This document shows positions 21,797-32,361 of a DNA stretch of 64,000 nt, in pieces; positions within the stretch are counted from its first letter, which is position 1, and each line of letters begins with the position of its first letter. The notes beneath the pieces were generated by a model, which was not told the DNA's origin, searched no databases, and saw only the letters and a list, made by a program, of their open reading frames with translations. The position numbers and the translations under genes are program-made. Source of the stretch: Chitinophaga sp. E66 (GTDB lineage: Bacteria; Bacteroidota; Bacteroidia; Chitinophagales; Chitinophagaceae); contig CP079103.1 in NCBI GenBank assembly GCA_019285755.1, positions 4,869,001 through 4,933,000 on the forward strand, in the 5' to 3' direction.

Positions 21797-24430
21797 ATGA
21801 AGCCATTTACGCTCCTCCTTTTCCTGATGGCCCTAACTATCGGCCTGCGCGCGGATCATATCACCGGCGGGGAGATGTATTATACCGTTTCATCCAGGAG
21901 TAATGGCACCACCACCTACCAGGTTACGCTGAAGCAATTCCGCAGTTGCGCCACGCCCAACCGGAATTTTTACAACCCTATTTACATCGCCGTTTTTAAC
22001 CGGAGCACTTACGCACAGGTATCGCTGTCGCAATACCCGCTTTCCCACGAAGAGCAGATCAGCTATACCAGCTCCGATCCCTGCATCACCCGCGCGCCGT
22101 TCGTATGTTACTACGTCGGTTACTGGAACTTCTCCCTCACGCTTCCCGATATCCCGGAAGGATATATCATCACTTCGCAGGTTACGTTCCGGGTGGATGC
22201 AATTACCAACCTTTCCCCGGCTACAACCGCATCGGCGCCACTTATACCGCCGAGATCCCCGGCACCTCACAACTCGCTACCGCACCGAATAATAAATCCG
22301 CCCAGTTCACCGGTACCGACCTGGTGACCGTCTGCGCCGGTAACCCGTTCCAATACAGCTTCGTGGCAAGCGATGCAGACGGCGACGAGCTGCGTTATTT
22401 CTTTGCGATGCCTTCCAGACCGAAGGATACTCCCAGGGCGGCGGCGGTGGCGGCGGACCAGGAGGAGGTGGTGGTAACAATAGCCAGCCTCCCGTGGCGC
22501 CTCCTTATGTACCCGTTCCGTATGGCGCTGCCTTCAGCGGCGACGCGCCCCTCGGCGCTCGCGTCTCCATCGATCCGCAGTCTGGCCTTATTTCAGGCAT
22601 CGCGCCGGGCGTGGGGTTCTATGTGGTAACGGTCTGCGTGCAGGAAATCAGGAACGGGATCGTCATCGCCACGCAACGGAAAGACCTGCAGTTAAATATT
22701 ACAGGCTGCACGATGGCAGCAGCCACCCTCCTGCCGGAGTACATGCTATGCGGGAACTCGCAGCAGCTCGTAGTGGCGAATCAGTCTACCAGTCCACTGA
22801 TATCCCGCTGGGACTGGGAGTTCCGCAATCCAGCCGGCCAGGTCGTATACTCCTCCTCCAATCCTACGGCCGATTACACCTTCCTGCAACCCGGAACCTA
22901 CACTGTAAAGCTGACGACCAACCGGGGGCAACAATGTCCTGATTCCACGGAGGCACTGGCGCTGGTGTACCCCGGCTTCAACCCCGCTTTCACCTCAACG
23001 GGCGCATGCATTGCCCGGCCCGTTGCATTCACCGATCAGACGACCACCACTTTCGGTACGGTGAATTACTGGAACTGGGACTTTGGTCAGCCCAACACCA
23101 TGATCGACCGGTCAGACGATCAGCACAGCAGCTGGACGTATCCCGGCAACGGCGCCTATACCGTTACCCTGATCGCGCATAATTCCGTCGGGTGTAAAGA
23201 CACCTTGCAGCAAACCATCAACATTCTCGACAAACCGCCTATCGGGCTGGCGTTCAGGGATACGTTGATTTGTCCGCCGGACCCATTGACGCTCCGCGCT
23301 ACAGGAACCGGCACGTTTACCTGGTCTCCGGCGCTGAACATGACCGGCGGGCAATCGCCGACACCCCGTGTGAACGTTACGACCGACACCAAATACTACG
23401 TTGACCTGGACCAGAACGGCTGCCTCAACCGCGATTCCGTCACCATAAGGACCACCAACCAGGTAACGCTCCTGATGCCGGCGGATACGCTGATCTGCCA
23501 GGGAGACACTATTAGGTTACGCCCTCAATCCAACGGGTTGCTTTACAGCTGGACGCCGGTTGTGGGTACTCTTAGCTCAACATCCTCAGCGCCTCTGGTT
23601 GTACCGGCGGGAGATACGCGGTATTCGGTGACGGCAAGTGTGAGCGCCTGTACAGCCAGTGGGAGCGTGTGGGTGCGAACGGTCCCCTATCCCCTGGCGC
23701 GGCTGGGAGCGGATACGATTATTTGTTTCGGGACGGAGGCGCAATTGCATGCCAGCACAGACGGAAGCGCCTTCAGCTGGCAGCCTGCCTTACCTGCATC
23801 CCTTAACCCCGTGATACGTCCTGCCGCGAGTACGGCCTATGTCTTTTCCGCGACCGATACCCGCGGTTGCCCCAAGCCATCGCACGATACGATATTAGTG
23901 ACCGTACTGCCCAAAGTCCACGCTTCCGCCGGCCGCGATACCGCGGTTGTTACCGGGCAGCCGCTGCGGCTGCAGGCATCGGGCGGTGTAAGTTACCGGT
24001 GGACGCCGGCGGCGGGGATTTCCGATCCTGGCATCGCTGACCCTATCGCGGTTTACAGCACGCCCAGCAGGGGAATCCAGTTAAAGGTGATGGTACAGGA
24101 TCTTGCCGGTTGCGCGGATTCGGCGTTTATGCTGGTGAAAGTGTACAATACACTACCGCAGGTATTCGTGCCTACCGCATTCACGCCAAACGGCGACGGC
24201 ATTAACGACTGGCTGCGGCCCATTGGCGCGGGCATCAGCGAAATAAGGTTCTTCCGGGTATATAATCGCTGGGGGCAGCTCGTGTTCAGCGGTAACGAAA
24301 ATAACCGCGGATGGGACGGGCGCATCAAGGGGAGTTACAGGGCAACGGGACCTATGTCTGGCAGGTAAGCGCGGTCGATTACCTGGGAGCCGGATTCTTC
24401 CTCAGCGGCACGGCCACCCTGTTACGATAA
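21797..24430 (+). CDS. Large T9SS-exported surface protein with PKD repeats and gliding-motility C-terminal domain, frameshifted
   Basis: Secreted protein of about 878 residues. A signal peptide (MKPFTLLLFLMALTIGLRAD) precedes HITGGEMYYTVSSR, a common opening of Bacteroidota adhesin-like proteins. A poly-glycine linker (GYSQGGGGGGGPGGGGG, near residue 220) is followed by a cadherin-like part, PKD-type domains (WDWEFRNPAGQVVYSS near residue 340; YWNWDFGQPN near residue 420) and Ig-like repeats with recurring CQGDTIRLRP-type motifs. The end is a CHU_C/type-B sorting domain: VFVPTAFTPNGDGINDWL and YNRWGQLVFSGN, ending SGTATLLR. Breaks near 22210, 22430 and 24340. Likely exported by the type IX system; adhesin or gliding role is inferred. 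Confidence 0.9.
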
Positions 24431-24445
24431 GGCTTATATTCGCGT

Positions 24446-25356
24446 ATGGCTCCGCATCAACACCTGCCCGTCATCCGCATACAGGACATTTGTACGCCCC
24501 TTAAGGCAGAGGTGTTCAGTATTTTCCGGCACGAGGAACAGGGCCGCGCAAGCCTTCCCCAACCGCATAAGCATGACTTTTATATGCTGCTGGTCGTTGC
24601 GGCCGGCAGCGGCACTCATACCATTGATTTCACGCCTTATCCCGTTAAGCCGGGTTCTGTGTTTTTCCTGGCGCCGGGGCAGCGCATGACTGGGAACTAT
24701 CGCCGGATACAAAAGGGTTTCAGCTGATGTTCGGGAGAGATTTCCTGACGGGAGACACTTTACAATGGCCTTTCTTTTCCTTCTCCGCCAATCCGCACCT
24801 GCAATTGCCGCCGGCTAAATTTCCGGCGGTGCTCCAGGAGCTGGAAAGCATCCTGGAAGAATACGCCGTTGCCGATTTCCTGACCGTCCGGATTATAACT
24901 TACCGTTTGTTGGCACTGCTGACCATGCTGGAGCGCCAGTATGAAGAAGCGCACCCTTCGGGCAACCAGCCGCCGGTACAGCGCCTCGTAAAGCAATTCC
25001 TGGGTCTGCTGGAAACACATTACCGCGAGAACGCAACGGTGGAATATTACGCCGCCCAGCTGCATGTTACGCCTCAATACCTGAACATCGTTTGCCGGAA
25101 AGAAACCGGCATCACGGCGGGCAATCTCATCCGGCGGCGGCTATTACTGGAAGCGCGGCGCCTGCTCTCGCTGACCATGCAGGATGTCAAAGAGATCGCC
25201 TACGAGCTTGGGTTTTCCGACACCTCTTATTTCTCCCGTTTTTTCCGCCGGTATACCGGTCAGACACCCTCGCCTTCCGCCAACAGATTCAGAAAGTACC
25301 CGAATAACCACAATAATCTCCTTTCCTTCCTCCTCTTTGCAAGTAATTTTGGCTGA
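24446..25356 (+). CDS. AraC-family transcriptional regulator (cupin type), frameshifted
   Basis: DNA-binding regulator of about 303 residues. The N-terminal half is an AraC-type cupin: LPQPHKHDFYMLLVVAAGSG and GSVFFLAPGQ. The C-terminal half carries two helix-turn-helix units, YYAAQLHVTPQYLNIVCRKE and VKEIAYELGFSDTSYFSRF, followed by FRRYTGQTPS. One break near 24690 joins LAPGQ to HDWELSPDTKGFQLMFGRD. It starts 15 bp after the surface-protein stop and ends 12 bp before the ankyrin gene, so these may be read in series. The tail after the second HTH is slightly long and hydrophobic (LLSFLLFASNFG). Target genes unknown. Confidence 0.87.
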
Positions 25357-25368
25357 CAACGCCGAAAC

Positions 25369-26050
25369 ATGAAGATCATTTTCCTGGCGCTGGCCCTGGC
25401 ATTTACCGTGCCCGCCTGCGCCCAGCAAGAAAAAGAGATGAGCAAGATGGACAACAGCGCAAACAAAAGATTACAAGCCGCAGCAGCAGCGGAGACACCG
25501 CGGCGATCCGCGATGCCCTGCAGGCCGGCGCACAGCTGGAATCGCGTGATGTGGAAGGCCGCACGCCACTCATGACGGCCGTATATAAACACCATTCCAC
25601 CGCGGCCCAAACGCTCATCGAGGCCGGCGCCGATGTGAATGCACAGGACAAGATCCTCAATTCACCTTTCCTGTACGCCGGGGCCGAAGGCATGACCGAC
25701 ATCGTCCGGATGTGCATGAAAGCGGGTGCGGATTATAAGGTTTACAACCGCTACGGCGGCTCCGCCCTTATCCCCGCATGTGAACGCGGGCATGTGGAAA
25801 CGGTAAAAGCGCTGCTGGAAGACAAGCAATTCCCCATCGATCATATTAACCGCCTGGGCTGGACCGGCCTCCTGGAAGCGGTGATTCTGGGAGATGGCGG
25901 ACCAAAGCATGTACAGATCGTGCAGCTGCTCATCGAAGCGGGCGCCAACCTCAATATCGCTGATAAAGACGGTGTTACGACGTTGCAACACGCCCGGCAA
26001 AAAGACAGACAGAGATCGTCCGCCTCCTCGAAAAGGCGGGCGCAAAATAA
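25369..26050 (+). CDS. Exported ankyrin-repeat protein, frameshifted
   Basis: About 227 residues: a signal peptide (MKIIFLALALAFTVPACAQ), a short linker, then about five ankyrin repeats, for example GRTPLMTAVYKHHSTAAQTL, AGADVNAQDKILNSPFLYA, GGSALIPACERGHVETVKAL and GANLNIADKDGVTTLQHARQ, ending EIVRLLEKAGAK. Breaks near 25490 and 26000 each lose one base. Periplasmic ankyrin proteins of this size occur next to catalases and other stress enzymes in other bacteria, but nothing of that kind is adjacent here. It follows an AraC gene, which may regulate it. Protein-binding partner unknown. Confidence 0.87.
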
Positions 26051-26079
26051 ACACTTAGTGTGATAGGCGAGGAAAGAAG

Positions 26080-26117
26080 AAAGAAGGCTTCCCGGACGGG
26101 AGGCCTTTCTTTATTTT
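26080..26117 (+). terminator. Rho-independent terminator after the ankyrin gene
   Basis: Imperfect stem of about 15 bp (AAAGAAGGCTTCCCG with CGGGAGGCCTTTCTTT) followed by TTATTTT, 30 bp after the ankyrin stop codon. Confidence 0.7.
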
Positions 26118-26147
26118 ACACAAACGAATTGGCGTGGATATTATGTT

Positions 26148-26178
26148 TTTGACTGGAAGAATGGATTGATTACATTTG
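26148..26178 (+). promoter_or_regulatory. Bacteroidota-type promoter for the hybrid kinase
   Basis: TTTG at 26148-26151, 19 bp spacer, TACATTTG at 26171-26178. This is an exact match to the Bacteroidota primary-sigma consensus TTTG-N19-TAnnTTTG, 77 bp before the ATG at 26255. Confidence 0.75.
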
Positions 26179-26254
26179 AAAAAGCACTTTGTTTGGACGA
26201 TGTGCAAGCCCCTGACGTTATGAATACTTGTTACTGAGAAATCACCTGCAAGAA

Positions 26255-27972
26255 ATGAACATCATAGCCCCGATAACCCGATTGCTCGACACCGGATGCG
26301 CTGCCATTCCGGAAGAGAAGCACTGCCAGGTCCGGATCATCAATTCACTGGCTTTGGCCATCGGATCGAGCCTTTTCATGCTGGGCGTTATTTACTTCTT
26401 CATTACCCTTGAGCCGATTGTCATTATAGGCAATACCATCGCACTGGTTTGCTTTTGTTCCGTATTGGTACCGAATCACTACGGTAATCTGCAGGTGGCC
26501 ACTATATGGCTCGTACTGCTGCAATCGGTATGGGCGGTTTATTTTGACTGGCTCCTGGGGCCGGGGGTGCTGTTCATCATCGCCTGCATGTCCATGATCA
26601 GCCTTACCTACCTTACCATCGAAAGCCAGCTGCGGCAGATACTCGCAGTAGTTATGCTCAGCCTGTCTATCGTAGCGATGGAATGGCACTGGTGAATGGA
26701 AGGCCTCCTATCCTCAACCTTTCGGAGGACGTGCTCCGCTCTCTCCGGTGGACCAACATCGCGTGGCATGTCTGCATCCCGCTGCTGTGCATATATCATT
26801 ACAAGAAATCTTACAATTCGTTACTGGAACAATTGCGGCGCAAGAAAGATGAACTGGAAAGGTCGAACAGTTCCCGGAAGCTTTTCCTGCAGGAAACCAG
26901 CCACGAGATCCGCAATCCCCTCAATGCCATTTTCGGTATCGTGCAACTCATGCGCATGGATCTCCAGAATGGTCGTAGCCCCGAAACAATGGGAAGCCTG
27001 GTAGATCATCTTTACGTAGCCAGCTTCAACGTAAAAGACATTATCAACAACGTGCTGGAACTTTCCCGCATCGAAGCAGGGCATCGCGACGAAGTGCACC
27101 GCAGCGAAGTGCGGACGCATTCGTTTCTCCACAATATGGTCCGCATCTATGAATTGCTGGCTCTCGCCAAATCCGTCAACATCCGCCTGAGCATTGTGCC
27201 GCATATGCTACCCGTCGTCATCACAGACGAAGTTAAGCTCTCCCAAATTCTCAATAACCTCATGACCAATGCCATCAAGTTTACCGCCGCCGGCACGGAA
27301 ATTCTCGTGCACTCCGGCATGAGGGGAAAAGAATGGTTCATCAGCGTGACGGACCAGGGTGGCGGCATCCCGAAAGAAAAGCAAGCGATGATCTTTGAAC
27401 CATTCTTATCCATTAAAACCGACTTCGTGGAAGGGACCGGGCTAGGGCTTCATATTACCAAACACTTCACAGAACTCCTGGGCGGCAACATCTGCGTCAG
27501 CAGCGAAGAAGGCGCGAGCTCGACATTCACCATCTCCTTTCCTATTCCGGAAGGCGCCACCTCCAGCTCGCAGGTAAATACGGGTAGCGGCGCCGCGAAG
27601 TTCGCCGGGCAAACAGTATTAGTGGTGGAAGACGACCGTATAAACCAGGTCATCCTCCGCAACTTCCTGATCTCTCAAGGCATCAAAGTACTGGCAGCAG
27701 AAAACGGCAGCGATGGCCTGACCATCGCCCGCGAGCAAACACCCAACCTCATCATTCTCGATTCGCACATGCCGAATATGAACGGCCGCGAAATGCTGCA
27801 CCACCTGAAAAGAGATCCCCAGCTCCAACATATCCCCGTCATCATCGCCTCCGGCGACGCCTTTACCGAATCCGCGGACCGCTTCCGGCTGGAGGGCGCC
27901 AGCGATTACGTGGTTAAACCCATTGAATTCACAGCATTGGGGCATGTGCTCGAAAAACACCTCCACCCCTAA
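26255..27972 (+). CDS. Membrane hybrid sensor histidine kinase, frameshifted
   Basis: Signalling protein of about 572 residues. The N-terminus has about six hydrophobic segments between residues 30 and 190 (such as SLFMLGVIYFFITLEPIVII and LVLLQSVWAVYFDWLLG) with no recognised sensor domain. A coiled linker leads to HisKA with H-box SHEIRNPLNAIFG near residue 215, an ATPase domain with LNNLMTNAIKF, DQGGGIP and GTGLGLHI, and a receiver domain (VLVVEDDRINQ, phospho-acceptor in LIILDSHMPNMNG, lysine in VVKPIEF). One G is lost near 26690 (TGG to TGGG restores VAMEWALVNGRPP). The ATG at 26255 is chosen over upstream TTG codons. Its partner is not adjacent. Confidence 0.92.
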
Positions 27973-28084
27973 TCCTTCTCTTACAACATTCCGGCTTTCT
28001 GTTACACAATTTTGGTAAAAGGCAATACTGGCAAGGGATTTGAACCTTTCCCAACCAAACTTGTTTTCAATAAAACCACCTGCC

Positions 28085-30168
28085 ATGAGCCCTGTCGATC
28101 CGCATCACCATCACCCGGAAGAAGATCATCCCAAACAGCCGCAAGACCATACGCACGTCCATCACAATCACCCGCAGCCGATACATGCGCAAGATCATTC
28201 GCAGCACGCCGGACATGACATGCCCGGCAGCCATGGTTCTCACAGCGGGCACGACCATAGCTCCATGATCGGAGACTTCAGGAAGCGTTTCTATGTGACG
28301 CTGGTATTAACCATTCCGGTGTTATTGCTATCCCCAATGATCCAGCATTGGCTGGGATTGCCATGGCAATTTCCGGGATCGGATAAAATCCTCTTCGCGT
28401 TGTCTACCATCATCTTCGTGTACGGTGGATGGCCGTTCCTGAAAGGCTGGGCAGAAGAGATGAAAAGCCGTAACCCCGTATGATGACGCTCATCGGATTC
28501 GCCATCGCCGTAGCATATGTGTATAGCGCCGCAACCGTGTTCGGACTGGAAGGGATGGATTTCTTCTGGGAACTGGCAACGCTTATCCTGATCATGCTGC
28601 TGGGCCACTGGATCGAGATGACCTCCGTTGCCGGCGCATCGCGTGAACTGGAAGCGCTCGTCAAACTAATGCCCTCCACCGCTCACCTCATTAAAAACGA
28701 TACGACCTCCGAAATCCCGACGGACCAACTCCAAAGGGCGACCTCATACTGGTGAAGCCCGGAGAAAAGATCGCGGCAGACGGAATCATCACCGAAGGCG
28801 AAAGCGCGGTCAATGAGTCCATGCTCACCGGGGAATCCAAACCCGCGGAAAAGAACCCGGGGACAAGGTTATCGCCGGCTCCATCAATGGCAACGGCGCA
28901 CTTCGGATACAAGTTACGCACGGCAGCAAGGAATCCTATCTCCAACAGGTCATTCAGCTCGTTAACGAGGCGCAACAGGATAAGTCGCGCACGCAGTTAT
29001 TGGCAGACAAAGCCGCGCGATGGCTCACCGCCATTGCTATCGTAGCGGGACTGTCCACGTTCTTCGCATGGTATCTTTCGGGCAGTACGCTTGCTTTCGC
29101 CATCGAGCGGATGGTGACGGTGATCGTAATCTGTTGCCCGCATGCACTGGGGCTCGCTATCCCCTGGTGGTTGCCAAATCTACCGCCCTCGCCGCCCGAA
29201 ACGGGCTGCTCATCCGCAATCGTACCGCCTTTGAAAACGCGCGCAAGATCACCACGCTGGTGTTCGATAAAACGGGAACCCTTACCGTAGGACAATTCGC
29301 CGTTGCCCGCTATGGCTCCCTGACGAATGAATTCACTGAAAACGACATTCTACGCATGGCCTATGCATTGGAACAAAGTTCAGAGCACCCCATCGCAACA
29401 GGCATAGTTTCCAAAGCGAAAGAACTGGGCCTTCCTGCCGGGCAGGCCGGAAAGATCACGGCCATTACAGGCAAAGGGATCACCGCAGAACTGGATGGGG
29501 CAACCATTGCCGTGGTCAGTCCCAACGCCTTGTCAAATCCTCCGGAGAAGATACGTGCGGGCGAGACGTTGGTATATGTGCTCCGAAATGATTCCCCGGT
29601 AGGTTTTATCGCGCTGTCTGACCAGATCAGGCCTGAATCCGCGGAAGCCATCCGCACACTACATACGCAAGGCATTAAAACCGTGCTGCTGACCGGCGAT
29701 AACAAAGTAGTGGCGGAAGATGTAGCCCGCACGCTAGGCATGGATCAGTTCTTTGCAGAAGTACTGCCGCATGAAAAACTGGAGAAGATCGCGCAGCTTC
29801 AGAAAGCGGGTGAGTTCGTAGCAATGACGGGAGATGGGGTAAACGATGCGCCCGCACTTGCGAAAGCAGACGTCGGCATTGCCGTTGGCTCCGGAAGCGA
29901 CGTGGCCGCAGAAACCGCAGACATCATCCTGGTAAACAGCAACCCGCAGGATGTCGCCAGCCTCGTCCTCTTCGGGAAAGCAACCTATAAAAAGATGATT
30001 CAGAATCTCGCCTGGGCAACAGGATACAACATCATCGCAATGCCGCTGGCTGCCGGTGTGCTCGCCGGTGCGGGGATATTGCTGAGCCCGGCAGCAGGCG
30101 CGGTGTTGATGAGTATTTCCACCATCGTGGTGGCGATCAATGCGGGGATGTTGAAGATTAAGTCTTAA
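28085..30168 (+). CDS. copB: CopB-type heavy-metal P1B-ATPase, frameshifted
   Basis: Inner-membrane metal exporter of about 695 residues. The cytosolic N-terminus is extremely histidine-rich (HHHHPEEDHP, then many His to residue 58) and has no CxxC metal domain. Motifs in order: TGES (MLTGESKP), the membrane metal site CPH in VICCPHALGLAIP, the phosphorylation site VFDKTGTLTVG, the nucleotide HP motif SSEHPIATG, and MTGDGVNDAPAL. CPH plus a His-rich tail points to the CopB (P1B-3) group exporting copper or silver. Breaks near 28480, 28735, 28860 and 29165. No metal regulator is adjacent. It ends four bp from the convergent phosphodiesterase-like gene. The ion specificity is inferred. Confidence 0.9.
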
Positions 30169-30172
30169 TGAA

Positions 30173-31393
30173 CTATTTCTCCGCTACCCACCAGCGGTTC
30201 ACCATATTCTCCTTCCCTTCCAGCACCACTTTATAGAATTTCGATGGCATATCCTCACATCCACCACGGCGTGCCGTTGTGATGCGGGTACTTCCGTGAG
30301 CAGCCGGTATTCGTCGGTGCCGCCGGTTTTGTAGTTATTTGTAGTCGTCACCCAGATCTTCACATTGCCGCCTGCATCGGGGTTCACCAGGTTATATCCA
30401 GCGCATCCCGGAAATATTGAACGGCGGGATGTGCAACGGACACCTTTCCGGTCAGCGCCACACCGTCAGACTCGCGGGCTACATGCAGCGGCAGGGGAAC
30501 CTGCAGGAAGCGGGCTACCGTAGGCATGATATCCACCACCCCGGGATAGGAAACTTTCGCATATGCGTTCGGTTGTGGGATGTTGGCCACGATCCAGCCG
30601 GAGCGCTGCCGGTATGATTGCCCGCCGTGATGCTTACCGGTCTGCTCGTCGCGGCCATGATCCGTGGTGATAACGATCAGCCACTCCTCTTTGAACTGTT
30701 TCTGGCGGTACTGTACGGCTTCCCAGATCTTGCCTATCTTCTCGTCCATTTTCCGGATGGCGGAGGCGTATTCGGACTGTCGCCATACATATGGCCCATA
30801 TCGTCGGTATATTCGAGGTACACCCAGCTGAGATCGGGGCTTGCTGGCGGAGGGATCTCGCGGCCTCATCGGCCACAAGCGCATCGATGCGCTCCATATA
30901 AGCCTTTTGACGGTCGTGGGGAAAACGGACGGTATCCAGTTCATAGCCATCGTATTTGATGTCGATGGGCAGGTTGCCGGTGGCTTCCAGGCGATCGCCC
31001 ACCAGCTTCGTCCGGTTATCTTCCCAACTGCTGTAGATAGCGGTCTTCTTTTGGGGAAGCGGGATTTGAAAGTCCGGAAGATGGTCCAATAGTGATAATT
31101 CGGCTCTTTGATGTTATTATCCCAGACATTATGCTTGTTCACCCAGGTGCCCGTTAACACGGAGTTATACCCTACGGCCGAGATGGTCGGCGTCTGGGAA
31201 TACCCGCCTTTTTCACCGCCCACGTATGCACGCAGATAGCTGCCGGACCGGATAATACTGTTGATATGAGGCACTTGCGCCTGTTCGATCACATCGGCCG
31301 AAATTCCATCCACGATGATGAAAACGGCTTTCCGCTGCTGTGCGGACGCGGTGGCCAGGCCAGGGCCAGGCATATAGTCAGGATACGTTTCAT
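30173..31393 (-). CDS. Alkaline-phosphatase-superfamily (type I phosphodiesterase-like) protein, frameshifted
   Basis: Exported metal-dependent phosphohydrolase of about 407 residues. A signal peptide (MKRILTICLALA...TASAQ) precedes KAVFIIVDGISADV with the metal aspartate. The nucleophile region is TPTISAVGYNSVLTG, and later metal ligands lie in VYLEYTDDMGHMYGDS and VITTDHGRDEQTGKHHGG. A beta tail (NVKIWVTTTNNYKTGG, MVNRWWVAEK) ends the protein at 30173. Breaks near 30240, 30395, 30810, 31050 and 31370. The start is the ATG at 31393, with another in frame at 31402. Divergent from the SMP-30-like gene; substrate unknown. Confidence 0.87.
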
Positions 31394-31445
31394 AATACCC
31401 ATTAAAAATACATTTATTAAATTTAAAGCCTAATCTCTACGTGTT

Positions 31446-32298
31446 ATGAAAATGAAATATGCCATCCTTAGTCTTTTCCTTGCCGGCGCACCGTTAACCA
31501 GCGCCCTGGCACAGACGGCCACGCTCACGAAACTCTGGTCTACCGACACCACGCTGAAGGTGCCCGAGTCCGTGTATTTCGACGGCAAGCGCAGCGTCCT
31601 CTACGTCACCAATATCGACGGGCAACCGTGGGGGCGGACGGTCAGGGTTCGTGTCCAAAGTATCGCCTAAAACCGGTAAGATCGAGAGCCTTCGCTGGGT
31701 GGAGGGGCTCAACGCCCCCAAGGGCATGGGTGTCTTCAAAAACCGCCTGTATGTTGCCGACCTCGGCGAGGTGGTAGTGATCGATATCGAAAAGGGCGCC
31801 ATTGAAAAACGCATCGCTATTGAGGGCGCACAAGGCCTCAACGATGTTTCCGTAGGCAAAAACGGCCAGGTGTACGTGTCCGATTCCCGCACCAAAAAGG
31901 TACACGTACTGATCAACGATGTGCCGAGCCCCTTGCTCGACAGCGCACGCAGCGGCCTCAAAGGCCCTAACGGCGTTCTCGCCAGCCCGGCCGGCCTACT
32001 CGTTCTCGACAATAATTCCGTAAACCTCGCCAATGCGGAAGGCGCACTCACCAAAGTGGCCCCGCTTCTTCCGGAGCAGACGGCATCGAGCACGTAAAGG
32101 CGACGAATACATCGTTTCCTGCTGGAAAGGCGATGTGTATTATGTGAATATCAAGAATAACTCGGCAGACAAGATCCTGGACACCAGGCCGAGAAACTCC
32201 AGACCGCAGACATCGGGTACGACGCTAAAAAGAAAATCGTCTACATCCCCACCTTCTTCGGCAATCATGTGACCGCCTACCAGCTTACCATCAACTAA
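31446..32298 (+). CDS. SMP-30/gluconolactonase-like beta-propeller protein, frameshifted
   Basis: Exported six-bladed-propeller protein of about 284 residues. A signal peptide (MKYAILSLFLAGAPLTSALAQ) precedes repeated blades: VPESVYFDGKRSVLYVTNID, GLNAPKGMGVFKNRLYVADL, GLNDVSVGKNGQVYVSDSRT, GLKGPNGVLASPAGLLVLDN and YIPTFFGNHVTAYQL. This is the SMP-30/strictosidine-synthase-like pattern, but no lactonase catalytic set can be confirmed by eye, so binding rather than catalysis is possible. Breaks near 31635, 32085 and 32190. The in-frame ATGs at 31446 and 31452 are both usable. A hairpin separates it from the propeller kinase gene. Confidence 0.82.
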
Positions 32299-32311
32299 CT
32301 ATAAAATACTA

Positions 32312-32352
32312 TTCCCTGCCGGCAAGCGCACCCGCAGCTTTCCGGCAGGGAT
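32312..32352 (+). terminator. Hairpin between SMP-30-like and propeller-kinase genes
   Basis: Eleven-base stem (TTCCCTGCCGG / CCGGCAGGGA) around a 19-nt loop, ending 10 bp before the next ATG. No T-run follows, so it may be a weak terminator or a 5' leader structure of the kinase gene. Confidence 0.45.
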
Positions 32353-32361
32353 CCCTCCTGC

